From: CAWARU01 sp963784575
Lineage (GTDB): Bacteria; Pseudomonadota; Gammaproteobacteria; UBA6186; Azoamicaceae
Direction of reading: 5' to 3'
NCBI GenBank assembly: GCA_963784575.1
Contig: CAWARU010000001.1
Coordinates: 3,286,001-3,350,000, forward strand
Length of the DNA: 64,000 nt
The position numbers and the translations under genes were made by a program. A model generated the notes under the pieces. That model saw only the letters and a program-made list of their open reading frames with translations, was not told the origin of the DNA and did not search any database. Below, piece by piece: positions 9,041 to 17,970 of this stretch. How positions within the stretch are numbered: position 1 is the first letter of the stretch; the number at the start of each line of letters is the position of its first letter.

Positions 9041-9064
9041 GGATTCCCGCCTCCACGGGAATGA
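9041..9064. repeat. Short palindromic intergenic repeat (REP-like)
   Basis: ATTCCCG, a 6-base loop and CGGGAAT, with flanks GG and GA, lie between the convergent ends of sulP and hipA. The form (GGATTCCCG...CGGGAATGAC) is common in many proteobacterial intergenic regions. No T-run follows, so a Rho-independent terminator is less likely than a REP-type hairpin. Confidence 0.5.
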
Positions 9065-9066
9065 CG

Positions 9067-10332
9067 CTAGCTTAATGGAGGGGGCTCGTTTTGGTTCATC
9101 ATTAATCGCGCAAAACGCTTTTCGATTAATATGATTATTTTCTTAATAATGATTTGTTCTTCCTTGGTAAATACTTCAAATAATTGTTGAATTTTTATCT
9201 GTTCGTTCGAATAAATTCGATAGAAATCTTGGATAGAGGATTCGATAATATCAAATTTAATCTCAATTTCATCAGAAAATTTCTTCCACTGTCGTTTCAT
9301 TAACCAGGCGGTTCGCTTTTCTCCACCAATTTTCATTGCTAAATTTCTGCTCAATTCAGGATAAACTTCAATTGAAAGTATATCAAAAAAAGGAGAAAGC
9401 TTAGGACCTCTCTCTGTAAAAAGAAAAGCAAGATTTTTACCATGAGCATCATTGTTGCCAATGAGGAAATTGAAAATAACCCAACGTATCAAATTGTGAA
9501 TGTCAAGAGCAGGTTGTATACTGTATTTTTTTAAATATTCAAAACATTTTTTTAATGAGGGCCCACCTTCGCTCTGATATTTTTGTTCAGATAGAATTCC
9601 CATTGCTTGACAAAAGTCTTCTTGATGTACACGTTCTAACTGCTTATTTTTATTTAATATACGATCATATCTTTCAATCATGTATATGGGCATTTTAAGT
9701 CTTATAAGAGCAACTTTAGGGACTGGCAAGCCGAAGAGATCTGCTAATTTCATACAGAAGTATTCATTTGCAACTGTATGTTCAAAATGGGTTATAGGTG
9801 GTTTTAAAATATGCGAACTGGGATTCTGTACATTGGGTAAATAAAATTTGTCATTTGATACATAGATTAGTAATTTTTCTTGCACTCCGGCTAGCGAAAG
9901 CCTTAATTTCCTAGAAGCCATCAAAGGATGTTTTGGAAGTTTCGCAATGATTTTCTCTAAATCTTCATGGTTTAGTAATTGAAGCTTTAAATTTTGATTG
10001 TTTTCAGGAAGTTCACTTGGCCAAAGTGAAACTGCCCCAGCGCAATCACCTCCTATTGCTTCTAAAAGTCCGTAGATGTTTTTTTCAGAAAGACCAAATT
10101 CTTTGGCTATAATTTTTCTACTTTCCCCTTCAGGTAGTAAATTTTCAAAAAATGGCCGAGATTCATCGTTTTCATAATTTGTCTGATTTAAGGGTAGGCT
10201 TAAAGAAATTGGAATTGCATTAGCATATTCGAGCCAGGCTTGTTCATATTGGAATTGCAATTGTCGCTTAGCGCCTACGCTTAAATTGCCAACATGTGCT
10301 GTTCCTAAATATACTTTTAAATTGTCAATCAC
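9067..10332 (-). CDS. hipA: HipA-type serine/threonine kinase toxin
   Basis: 421 residues, full length for HipA, a kinase-fold toxin that in E. coli phosphorylates glutamyl-tRNA synthetase and induces persistence. Features: N-terminal HipA_N region with FFENLLPEGESRK, SLAGVQEKLLIYV (glycine-rich ATP site), EHTVANEYFCMKLA, the catalytic loop NNDAHGKNLAF near residues 293-303, and SPFFDILS near 316 for the metal-binding Asp. Every key motif is present, so the kinase is probably active. It follows the antitoxin gene by 37 bases in one operon controlled by upstream operators. The target in this organism is unknown. Confidence 0.93.
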   Translation of the reverse strand: MIDNLKVYLGTAHVGNLSVGAKRQLQFQYEQAWLEYANAIPISLSLPLNQTNYENDESRPFFENLLPEGESRKIIAKEFGLSEKNIYGLLEAIGGDCAGAVSLWPSELPENNQNLKLQLLNHEDLEKIIAKLPKHPLMASRKLRLSLAGVQEKLLIYVSNDKFYLPNVQNPSSHILKPPITHFEHTVANEYFCMKLADLFGLPVPKVALIRLKMPIYMIERYDRILNKNKQLERVHQEDFCQAMGILSEQKYQSEGGPSLKKCFEYLKKYSIQPALDIHNLIRWVIFNFLIGNNDAHGKNLAFLFTERGPKLSPFFDILSIEVYPELSRNLAMKIGGEKRTAWLMKRQWKKFSDEIEIKFDIIESSIQDFYRIYSNEQIKIQQLFEVFTKEEQIIIKKIIILIEKRFARLMMNQNEPPPLS

Positions 10333-10369
10333 TTATTTTCCTCTGAGACAGGTCGAGCAATTTCTTAAA

Positions 10370-10633
10370 CTAACTTGTCCAGCCCTTTTGGTTAATAACC
10401 AATTCTAGTCCAAGAGTTTTCAAAACCATTAAGATCTTGTTAAATTCTACTGTTGGCTTTCCATTTTCTAAATCCGATAAAAAACGAGTGCCGACATTGC
10501 AGAGTCCAGCACATTCTTTTTGGGTTAAACCCATTGAAAGCCGATGAGTACGAACAATTTCTCCCATTTCCTTTGTTCCCGTCACTTTTTGTGGAAGAGT
10601 AGAAATATTAATTTCTTTGTTAACTTTAGGCAT
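10370..10633 (-). CDS. hipB: HipB-type XRE-family antitoxin and repressor
   Basis: 87 residues with a Cro/CI helix-turn-helix at about 27-80 (GEIVRTHRLSMGLTQKECAGLCNVGTRFLSDLENGK). HipB neutralises HipA and represses the operon by binding palindromic operators. Three such palindromes lie directly upstream at 10647-10762. It is the first gene of the pair, transcribed leftward. The short N-terminus and the C-terminal tail ending GWTS are in the normal size range. Confidence 0.92.
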   Translation of the reverse strand: MPKVNKEINISTLPQKVTGTKEMGEIVRTHRLSMGLTQKECAGLCNVGTRFLSDLENGKPTVEFNKILMVLKTLGLELVINQKGWTS

Positions 10634-10646
10634 ATGTTTCTCTGTT

Positions 10647-10662
10647 ATTCCCGATCGGGAAT
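10647..10662. promoter_or_regulatory. hipBA operator 1
   Basis: A perfect 16-bp palindrome ATTCCCGATCGGGAAT, 14 bases before the hipB ATG and overlapping the start-proximal side of a TATAAT box (10663-10668, minus strand). Binding here would block transcription. It shares its half-sites with the two operators further upstream. Confidence 0.8.
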
Positions 10663-10668
10663 ATTATA
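10663..10668 (-). promoter_or_regulatory. Putative -10 box of the hipBA promoter
   Basis: TATAAT on the minus strand, next to operator 1. At 17 bp the -35 candidate TTTATT is poor; TTGACC is nearby but only 10 bp away, too close to pair. A weak or activated promoter is possible. Confidence 0.45.
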
Positions 10669-10696
10669 ATATAAAATCGGTCAAAAATAAAGAAAT

Positions 10697-10712
10697 ATTC
10701 CCGAACGGGAAT
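10697..10712. promoter_or_regulatory. hipBA operator 2
   Basis: ATTCCCGAACGGGAAT, the same half-sites as operator 1 with a non-palindromic AA centre. It begins exactly 50 bp from operator 1. Confidence 0.75.
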
Positions 10713-10746
10713 AAAATGGTTAAAAACAATTAAAATTGGTTAATAT

Positions 10747-10762
10747 ATTACCGTACGGGAAT
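10747..10762. promoter_or_regulatory. hipBA operator 3
   Basis: ATTACCGTACGGGAAT, a slightly degenerate copy of the operator palindrome. It begins exactly 50 bp from operator 2, so all three sites lie on one helical face if the pitch is about 10 bp. Confidence 0.65.
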
Positions 10763-10810
10763 GCAAAGTTAGTATTATTGCCAAAATGACATAATGGGTG
10801 GAAAGAGGTT

Positions 10811-10874
10811 GATTCGGATTTAGATTCGTTTGGGGTTGGTACTGATTTTGCGCTTGTGCGGCTCTTTATCTTAG
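10811..10874 (+). pseudogene. Remnant of an ankyrin-type effector gene related to the one at 23271-24320
   Basis: The stretch reads DSDLDSFGVGTDFA and matches DGDLDSFGFGTNSA encoded at 23982-24023, also at DNA level. Its end is 17 bases identical to the last 17 bases of the 23271-24320 gene (CGGCTCTTTATCTTAG region), including its stop codon. About 260 bp present in the intact gene are missing between these two parts. It is a small decayed leftover of the same family, with no start. Confidence 0.6.
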
Positions 10875-10894
10875 CCGTGGGGATCCACAAAACG

Positions 10895-13224
10895 TTATTC
10901 CTCGCCCTGTCCCTGTTCCTTCGTCACAATTTTAATCGGCTTTACAGACACTTTATACCGTGCAACCGTCTGCTGCAGCATCTCATTATCCGGATTGTTT
11001 TTTAATCCTGCAATCCAAATACTTTTTGCCTCATCGCGTTTGCCTGCGATCCAAAGCGCTTCCCCCAAATGAGCCGCTATTTCAGGATCGTTCGAGAGCT
11101 CATTGGCTTTGCTTAAATAGGAGATCGCGCTCTTGGTATCACCGGTTCGAAAGTAATACCAGCCTATGCTGTCTAAATAGCTAGGATTATTGGGTGCCAG
11201 TGCCAAGGCAGCTTCTAAGTATTGTTTTGCTTCTTGAATGCGATCTTTTTGCAGCGAAAGTATATATCCTAAAGTATTTAAGGCCTCTGTATTATCAGGA
11301 TTTTGCTTCAAAATGAGTCTCAAGTCCTTCTCTGCAACATTCCACTGCTTGAGCTTCGCAGCGACAACACTGTGGGCTAAGAGCATGTCCTCGTCATTCG
11401 GAATTTTGCTCAATATTTCATCCGTGAGTGACAGGGCATCTTGTATTTGACCACTTGTTACTAAAATGTCGATTTCAGCTAAAAGCAGCAGTTTCTGTTC
11501 CTCGATGGTTGTTGCATTGCTGTCATGCAAAATTTGGATTGCTTTATCATATTGCTTGTTGTTTTTGAGCAGCATGGCAGCTCGGAGTTGTGCAGCGATA
11601 TGGAAATTTCCGGATTTGATCTGGGTATACCAATTAACAGCGTCTTTCTTTTTTCCCTGAGTTTCTGCGAGCTGTCCCAGCAAATAACGTGCATTATCTT
11701 GGGAATCATCATAAGATAATGCTTTTTTCCAAGCCTCTTCGGAGCCCTTATTATTTGCTTCCTTATGGTAGATTTCACCTAGGAATAATAAGGCTTGTCC
11801 ACCATATTTTTTATCATCCGAAATTTTTTTGAGGTTCAAGACAGCTTCATTAAATTGATTTGCATCCATCAATGCATTGGCATAGAAAAGCCGCAACTCG
11901 GCATTGTAAGAAAATTTATTGACATTTTCTTGTAGAAATTTGAGTGCATTAGCATCCGAAGTATCTTGGTATCGAATCAATCGTGCTTTCAATTCCAGAG
12001 CTGCGGTCAAGTCCGGTTTTAATTTGAGCGTGTTTTCCACCCAGCGATTTGCATTCTCAATATCTTCTTGCTGTGCTGCACTTTGCGCTGCTACCAAACT
12101 GGCATAAGCATCGTTGGGATGGCTGCTTGCGATACGATTTAATACCATTTTTAAATGTTCAGCACTTTTTGTTGAAAGTCGGGATTGTATGGCAATGATG
12201 TGCTGACCGATTTCTTTTGGATTTAGTTCAATGGCCCGGAATAAATAGGGTTGCGCTTTATCAAGAGATTGTCCGATTAGAAGAGTTGCAGCCACCATTT
12301 GTGCTTGTAGGTCATTTGGATCTGTCTTGGCCCAAAGTTCGGCAGCTATCTGTGCTTGTTCCGGCATTTGAAATTCAATGGCCCATTCTGTGGCTTCTTT
12401 CCCAGCCTTTGCACTTTTGGTAAGACGTGCGACCTCTAAGAAATGGCTTAGTGCAACATCTGGCATTTTTCTTTGTGCTGCAAGTTCTGCTAGCAATAAG
12501 TTATAGAGGATGAATTCATGTCTCGCAGATTGAGCTTTAGTAGGTGGAGCTTTGGTGCCTTCGAATTCTGCGTCATCTGAGGCAGTCATCGATGCATCAT
12601 TTGCTGCGTCAGTATTGGTATCAGCATTGGTATTAGCGTTGGTATTGGTTCCAGATTGTTGAGTTTGAGTGTTTGGCGTTGTGGTTTGGGAATCTGGCGC
12701 ATTTGGGGTGGGTGCGGCTTTGGGAGCAACATCCGGAGAATAGAGATTATCATCAGATCCAGTGCCGGAACTTGAGTTAGAATCTGTCTTTGTACCGGCC
12801 TTGAAATTACTTGAATCGGTACCAGAAGTGCTTGTATCAGAACTAGATGGATTAGATGGATTACTTGCACTTGAGTCAGGGGTACTAGAAGTATCTGAAT
12901 CAGTTGCATCTGTACTAGAATCGGTGGCACTAGACTCAGTTTTACTGGGGGTGGTCTTGGCGTTGCTGGTGCATTGCTCGTTGCACCGGTGGCCGTGTTG
13001 CTGGTAGCACCACTGGCTGCACCGCCGGCTGAATTGCTAGCAGCATTGCCAGCTGCATCGCTCGCTGGATTACTTGCAGCATTCGAAACAATGGCGGCAA
13101 AGCTCGGATTTGCCATCGCAAATACCAACACAAATAGGTATACTATGGTGTAGGGTTTTTGGATACTGGTCAAACTTAAGAATGAAATTGTTCTCAAGGC
13201 TATGGTCAGGATAGGAGGGCACAT
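10895..13224 (-). pseudogene. Exported TPR-repeat protein, reading frame shifted in the linker
   Basis: The 3' frame (10895-12589) encodes 564 residues of tetratricopeptide repeats, e.g. ALNTLGYILSLQKDRIQEA and YLDSIGWYYFRTGDTKSAI. The 5' frame starts at ATG 13224 with a signal peptide (YLFVLVFAMANPSFA) and an Ala/Ser/Asn repeat. The TPR frame stays open upstream through a Ser/Thr/Asp-rich linker to about 13035. The two halves therefore join by a one-base shift near 12950-13000, possibly at a C5 run. This is the TPR gene that usually precedes lolB (in Pseudomonas the order is hemA, divergent TPR, lolB, ispE, prs) and probably acts in the periplasm or outer membrane. If the shift is real, the exported product is lost; if it is a sequencing error, the gene is intact. 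It diverges from hemA. Confidence 0.75.
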
Positions 13225-13308
13225 GCTCTTGCTCCCTGTTTAATTGTGCTTAAATGCTTCATCGGCATTTGGTATTAAAGCTAAAGGATTTTTTGAAGGA
13301 CTTTTTGA

Positions 13309-14744
13309 ATGGCATTGCTTGCATTGGGTTTTAATTACCAGAAAGCGCCTTTGTCGCTGCGCGAAAAACTGGTTTCCCGGATGAGCAAGCAAGGAGACTA
13401 TTAACTGATTTTTTAAATGAGAGAAAAGTAGCAGAAGCAGTATTAATTTCAACGTGTAATCGCACGGAATTTTATTGGGTAGCTGATTCCAGCGATGCAA
13501 CCCAGGACAGTGAAATTATTCATACTTTGCGTTGGCTCGGTGAGAAATGCGGCTTGGTATTTGAAGAACTTCTTCACAATGCCTATTGGTATCATGATAT
13601 CGATAGTGTGAAGCATCTGCTTCGAGTTGCAAGCGGTATGGATTCCATGGTAATTGGAGAAGTAGAAATTTTAGGACAGATCAAATCTGCCTATTCCTTA
13701 GCGCTTCGAGCAGGCACTTTAGGAAAAATGTTGGATCAATTATTTCAGTTTGCATTCTCTATTGCAAAACGGATTCGAAGCCAGACCGAAATTGGCACAA
13801 ATCCGGTTTCAGTAGCATCATTGGCAGTACGCTTGGCAGATAGATTAGCAAAACGCATTTTTACAAATATTAAGGAAATCACACTACTATTGATAGGTGC
13901 AGGAAATTTAAATAGAAAAACCGCAGTCCACCTGAAAACATTAGGAGTACGAAAAATTTTGGTTACGAATCGCAGCCTAGAGGCCAGCATGAGCTTAGCC
14001 TCTCTGATGAATATCGATGCCGATACCAATGCCGAAGTCGAGGTTTTCAGTTTTGAGGCATTGCCGCATCGTTTGAGCCAGGCAGATATTGTGATGAGCG
14101 GTACTGCGAGTGATCTTCCGATTATTGGCAAAGGGATGGTTGAGCGAGCTTTAAAAGTGAGAAAGCATCGGCCGATTGTGATGATAGATTTGGCTATGCC
14201 AAGAGATATCGAACCAGAAATTCATGAGCTCGAAGATATCTATCTTTATTGTCTTGACGATTTACAAGTAGAGATGCAGCAAAATTTGGCGTCTCGCAGG
14301 GGCGCCGCATTGCAGGCTGAAGAAATTATTGCCAGTGACGCGACACAATTTATGCAAAAGCTCCATTCCAAGATAGCCTTTGATGCAGTCAAGGCATTGC
14401 GAAAGCAGATGCATTATTTGAAGGATCAAGTATTGAAAGCGTCGCAAAAGCAATTGCGTCTTGGCAAAGCTCCGGAACTTGTTCTCGAGCAAGCGCTACA
14501 TGGTTTGACCAATCGTTTCTTGCATGGGCCTACGACAAAGCTTCGTGAATTGAACCAATTGTTTGGCAGCAGTAGTGAAGATATTTTAAATCAGATAATG
14601 CAGTTATTTGATTTGAAAATGGATTGGGAACCAGATTGGGAAACAGATTGTGAAACAGATTCAAAAGTGGATTTAGAAACAGATTGGGAAACGGACTCAA
14701 AACTGGATTCAAAAGAGAGATACAAAACGCGATTCAGAATGTGA
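13309..14744 (+). CDS. hemA: Glutamyl-tRNA reductase, with a frameshift near codon 22
   Basis: HemA reduces Glu-tRNA to glutamate-1-semialdehyde, the first step of C5 haem synthesis. The start is ATG 13309 (AAGGA 8 bases before), giving MALLALGFNYQKAPLSLREKLV, the family N-terminus. After GTTTCCCGG (13372-13380) the frame must change by one base to continue as FPDEQARRLLTDFL, then STCNRTEFYW with the catalytic Cys, ASGMDSMVIGEVEILGQIK, the NADPH-binding LLLIGAGNLNRKTA and the dimerisation domain. One T or C seems missing. The last 30 residues are an acidic repeat (DWETD-like units) absent from typical HemA. prfA and prmC follow. If real, the shift would abolish normal translation; an in-frame TTG at 13527 would lack the catalytic Cys. 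Confidence 0.85.
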
Positions 14745-14767
14745 TTCAAAACAGGATATAAAAATCT

Positions 14768-15856
14768 ATGAAATCCTCGATACAGAATAAATTAGACTCT
14801 TTATTGGAACGTCATGAAGAATTGAGCGGGCTTTTAAGTGATCCCGCCGTGATCTCCGATCAACCTCGATTTCGTGCGTTTTCAAAGGAATATGCAGAAC
14901 TAGAACCCATTGTGTTGGAATATCGCCGCTATAAAGAAGCGGTGGCTTCTGAAGCTTCTTCTGAAGTCATGATGAAAGACCCAGATCCAGAAATGCGAAA
15001 AATGGCAGAGGAAGAATGGAAAGAGAGCCGAAATAAAGTCGAGGCCTTGGCACATTCTTTAAATTTACTGTTGTTACCGAAAGATCCCAATGATCAACGC
15101 AATGTATACTTAGAAATCCGTGCCGGTGCGGGCGGCGAAGAGGCGGCACTTTTTGCTGCAGTGCTCTATCGGATGTATGGCCGATTTTCGGAAGGCCAAG
15201 GATGGCGTATTGAACTCGTGAGTTCAAGTCCCAGTGAAAAGGGTGGTTTTAAGGGCATTACGGTGCGAATTATTGGAACCAGTGTTTATGGGACGCTGAA
15301 ATTTGAGTCGGGTGTGCATCGGGTGCAGCGCGTGCCAGTCACAGAATCACAGGGACGCGTTCATACTTCTACCTGTACTGTGGCAGTGTTGTCAGAGGTG
15401 GAGGAAGTAGATTCAATAGACATTGATCCGAGTGATCTGCGCATCGACACCTATCGGGCATCTGGTGCTGGCGGACAGCACGTCAATCGCACCGATTCAG
15501 CGGTTCGGATTACGCATCTACCGACTGGAACAGTGGTTGAGTGCCAAGATGAGCGATCGCAGCATAAAAATAAAGCAAAGGCAATGGCCTTATTGCAAGC
15601 AAAACTTTTATCTGCTGAACAAAAAAGGCAACGTGATGCAGAAGCGCAAACAAGGCGTGATTTGGTTGGCAGTGGAGATCGTTCCGAGCGCATTCGCACT
15701 TATAATTATTCGCAAGGACGAGTTACCGATCATCGTATCAATCTTACCTTGTATAAATTGGAAGAAATACTTGAAGGAGATCTCTTGCCTGTGATTGATC
15801 CTCTGGTTCAAGAAGACAGAGCGATGCAGCTTGCAACTATGGAAGCGCAATTTTGA
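14768..15856 (+). CDS. prfA: Peptide chain release factor 1
   Basis: 362 residues, normal length. RF1 reads UAA and UAG and triggers peptide release on the ribosome. The codon-recognition PVT motif is present (RVQRVPVTESQGRVHTST), and the GGQ loop (RASGAGGQHVNRTDSAV, near residue 235) carries the Gln methylated by PrmC, encoded next. The N-terminal helical domain starts MKSSIQNKLDSLLERHEEL. It lies 23 bp after hemA and overlaps prmC by 2-4 bases. Confidence 0.97.
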   Translation: MKSSIQNKLDSLLERHEELSGLLSDPAVISDQPRFRAFSKEYAELEPIVLEYRRYKEAVASEASSEVMMKDPDPEMRKMAEEEWKESRNKVEALAHSLNLLLLPKDPNDQRNVYLEIRAGAGGEEAALFAAVLYRMYGRFSEGQGWRIELVSSSPSEKGGFKGITVRIIGTSVYGTLKFESGVHRVQRVPVTESQGRVHTSTCTVAVLSEVEEVDSIDIDPSDLRIDTYRASGAGGQHVNRTDSAVRITHLPTGTVVECQDERSQHKNKAKAMALLQAKLLSAEQKRQRDAEAQTRRDLVGSGDRSERIRTYNYSQGRVTDHRINLTLYKLEEILEGDLLPVIDPLVQEDRAMQLATMEAQF

Positions 15857-16788
15857 GCGAAAGTTCTAGTAACATTCGCAGTGTCCTTCAGGATGCCATA
15901 AAAATACTTAAAAACTCGCGAGAAACAGAAGACGCAAGTTTGGAATCTGAAATTCTGCTCGCACATGTAATGGGTGTGTCAAGAACGCATCTTTATACTT
16001 GGCCTGAACAGGACCTTCCAAAGTCCATCAAAAAAGACTTCATGGAATTGGTGGCACGTCGTGCACTCGGTGAACCCATTGCCTATATAACAGGAAGCAA
16101 GGAATTTTGGTCATTAAATTTAAAAATTTCAAACCAAGTTTTAATCCCCAGACCTGAAACTGAAATTATCGTCGAAACTTTGTTAAAAATAATTCCCTCC
16201 GTACAAAAAGACATTCAAATTTTAGAATTAGGAACAGGCAGTGGCGCTATCGCTCTTGCCATTGCAAAAGAATGCCCGCATTGGAGAGTGGTAGCTACCG
16301 ACCAATCAGAACAGGCTTTGGAGATTGCTTCACAAAATGCGAGAAATTTAAATATTCACAATATTGAATTTTATCAAGGTGATTGGTTTGAAGCATTACT
16401 ATCTTCTGATACGCAGGTTCCACGTGCCCGACATTCCTCATCCGCGCCAAATGCCCCATACGCTTCAAATGCTCCACAATTTAATGCCGTTGTTAGCAAT
16501 CCACCCTATATCGAAGCAAATGATCCCCATCTCTTCCAGGGAGACCTACGCTTTGAACCAAAGCAAGCATTGATTGCCGGGAATGATGGATTATCCTGTA
16601 TCAGAATTATTATTGAAAATGCCAGAAAATTTCTGAAAAAAAATGCCTGTATTATTTTAGAACATGGTGCAGGCCAATCTGCCTCTGTAATGGCCATGAT
16701 GAAAAAACAGGGGTTTATGAATATTTCCAATGTTAAAGATTTAGCAAATCTCGATCGTATTACTTTAGGTTTTAATCCAGGAGAATAG
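15853..16788 (+). CDS. prmC: Release factor glutamine methyltransferase
   Basis: 311 residues. PrmC methylates the GGQ glutamine of RF1 and RF2 with S-adenosylmethionine. Visible motifs are ILELGTGSGAIALAIA (SAM site), VVATDQSEQALEIA and the diagnostic VVSNPPYIEAND. A TTG start at 15853 overlaps the prfA stop (TTGA), giving translational coupling. Between the SAM domain and the NPPY motif is a small extra stretch rich in Ala, Pro, Asn and Ser (SAPNAPYASNAP), probably a slippage insertion that the fold tolerates. Confidence 0.95.
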   Translation: MSESSSNIRSVLQDAIKILKNSRETEDASLESEILLAHVMGVSRTHLYTWPEQDLPKSIKKDFMELVARRALGEPIAYITGSKEFWSLNLKISNQVLIPRPETEIIVETLLKIIPSVQKDIQILELGTGSGAIALAIAKECPHWRVVATDQSEQALEIASQNARNLNIHNIEFYQGDWFEALLSSDTQVPRARHSSSAPNAPYASNAPQFNAVVSNPPYIEANDPHLFQGDLRFEPKQALIAGNDGLSCIRIIIENARKFLKKNACIILEHGAGQSASVMAMMKKQGFMNISNVKDLANLDRITLGFNPGE

Positions 16789-17043
16789 ATTTCTATTCTG
16801 AAAAGTAGAAATTAGCAGATATTAAGTAGATATTAATACTGGAGAATAAGCCGCAACCTCGCCTGTCAAGCCATATCTGCCTGTTGACAGACAAATCAAA
16901 ACTCAATACAGTGTAAGTGCATCTTATTAATCACATTTGATCTATCTAATGATTTATTGGTCTGTTTAAATAAAATTTGATCCGAAAAAGTTTTAAATTT
17001 TATTTTATGTTAGAGACTAATCTTAACTTTGAGGAAGGAAACA

Positions 17044-17730
17044 ATGAAACATACAGGAAAAAGTTTGATGTTAGTTGCTGCTCTGCTAGCTTCAGGCAGT
17101 GCTGCAGCAAATATAATTGATGATATCTGTCCATATTTGGGCGTTGATTACAAGCAGCTCTGGATTAAGGGCAAAGGATTTTGGAGCAATAAAATTGCTA
17201 AATCATTCCCAGGCGGCACAGTGTACTTGGGCACGAAATTTACCGAATGCTTCGGTGCTGAAGTGGGTTACAGCTGGACCATGCGCAAGCATCACACAGG
17301 CTTAATTTCAGGCGGTGTGTTGTTCCCGCTTCCGAACAATGCAACTGTCAGAACCCATACCCACTTCAATAGTTTCCATTTTGATTTAAATGGCTATGTT
17401 CCTCTCGACAACTGCTGGGAATTGATAGGTTCCCTCGGTATTGCATCCATGAAACCAAAAGTTTCCGCAGTAGTGGTCAATCAAGGTTCCTTAACCAACA
17501 ATCAAGTGAACATGATTCAATCTGTGAATGGTAAATCCAAAGCAGTTTGGCGTGTCGGTGTTGGTGCGCAGTTCCTCTTCACTGAATGTGTTGGTGCCCG
17601 TGCCATTCTGCGTTGGGAAGCTACTGAAAGCTTAAGAGTACATGGTCTTGGTGTTGGCTCCGAACATCACAACAGAAAAGCATTTAAAGATGCAGTATCT
17701 TTAGCGGCTGGTTTGTTTGTAAGGTTCTAA
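17044..17730 (+). CDS. Small outer-membrane beta-barrel protein
   Basis: 228 residues. A signal peptide (SLMLVAALLASGSAAA) is followed by alternating strands with aromatic girdles and a terminal FVRF, as in OmpA-like eight-stranded barrels and opacity-family proteins: YLGVDYKQLW, FGAEVGYSWTM, HFDLNGYVPL, WRVGVGAQFLF, LSLAAGLFVRF. The ATG at 17044 is preferred, with AGGAAGGAA before it. The protein at 17971-18798 shares the layout (GAEVGYSW/GLEVGYEW, WRVGVGAQ/FRIGAGFQ), so the two are tandem paralogues. Likely surface-exposed; ligand unknown. Followed by a clear terminator. Confidence 0.8.
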   Translation: MKHTGKSLMLVAALLASGSAAANIIDDICPYLGVDYKQLWIKGKGFWSNKIAKSFPGGTVYLGTKFTECFGAEVGYSWTMRKHHTGLISGGVLFPLPNNATVRTHTHFNSFHFDLNGYVPLDNCWELIGSLGIASMKPKVSAVVVNQGSLTNNQVNMIQSVNGKSKAVWRVGVGAQFLFTECVGARAILRWEATESLRVHGLGVGSEHHNRKAFKDAVSLAAGLFVRF

Positions 17731-17797
17731 GCTTACAAGGAAACAAGGTAATAAGATTTAAAATACTAAGTTTACTAACTTAATATTTTTGAGATTT

Positions 17798-17845
17798 AAA
17801 AGGTCTGGTTTTTTGGAATTATTAATTCCATTGCCAGGCCTTTTT
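17798..17845 (+). terminator. Rho-independent terminator after the first barrel gene
   Basis: AAAAGGTCTGG pairs with CCAGGCCTTTT with a G-U pair, with an inner hairpin GGAATT/AATTCC and a T5 tail. It separates the two barrel genes into independent units. Confidence 0.75.
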
Positions 17846-17970
17846 ATTTAATGTTATTTAAATATATTAATTTTATGCTATAACTATAAGTAAAGGACCA
17901 GTAGTCGCATTGCTGTATTCGAGAAATCAAAGTTTCATGCATTGATTTTAATTAAGGATGAGTCTAATCA

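Noticed and set aside
14967..15227. Minus-strand frame across prfA
   Set aside because: Antisense to conserved prfA with no own signals.
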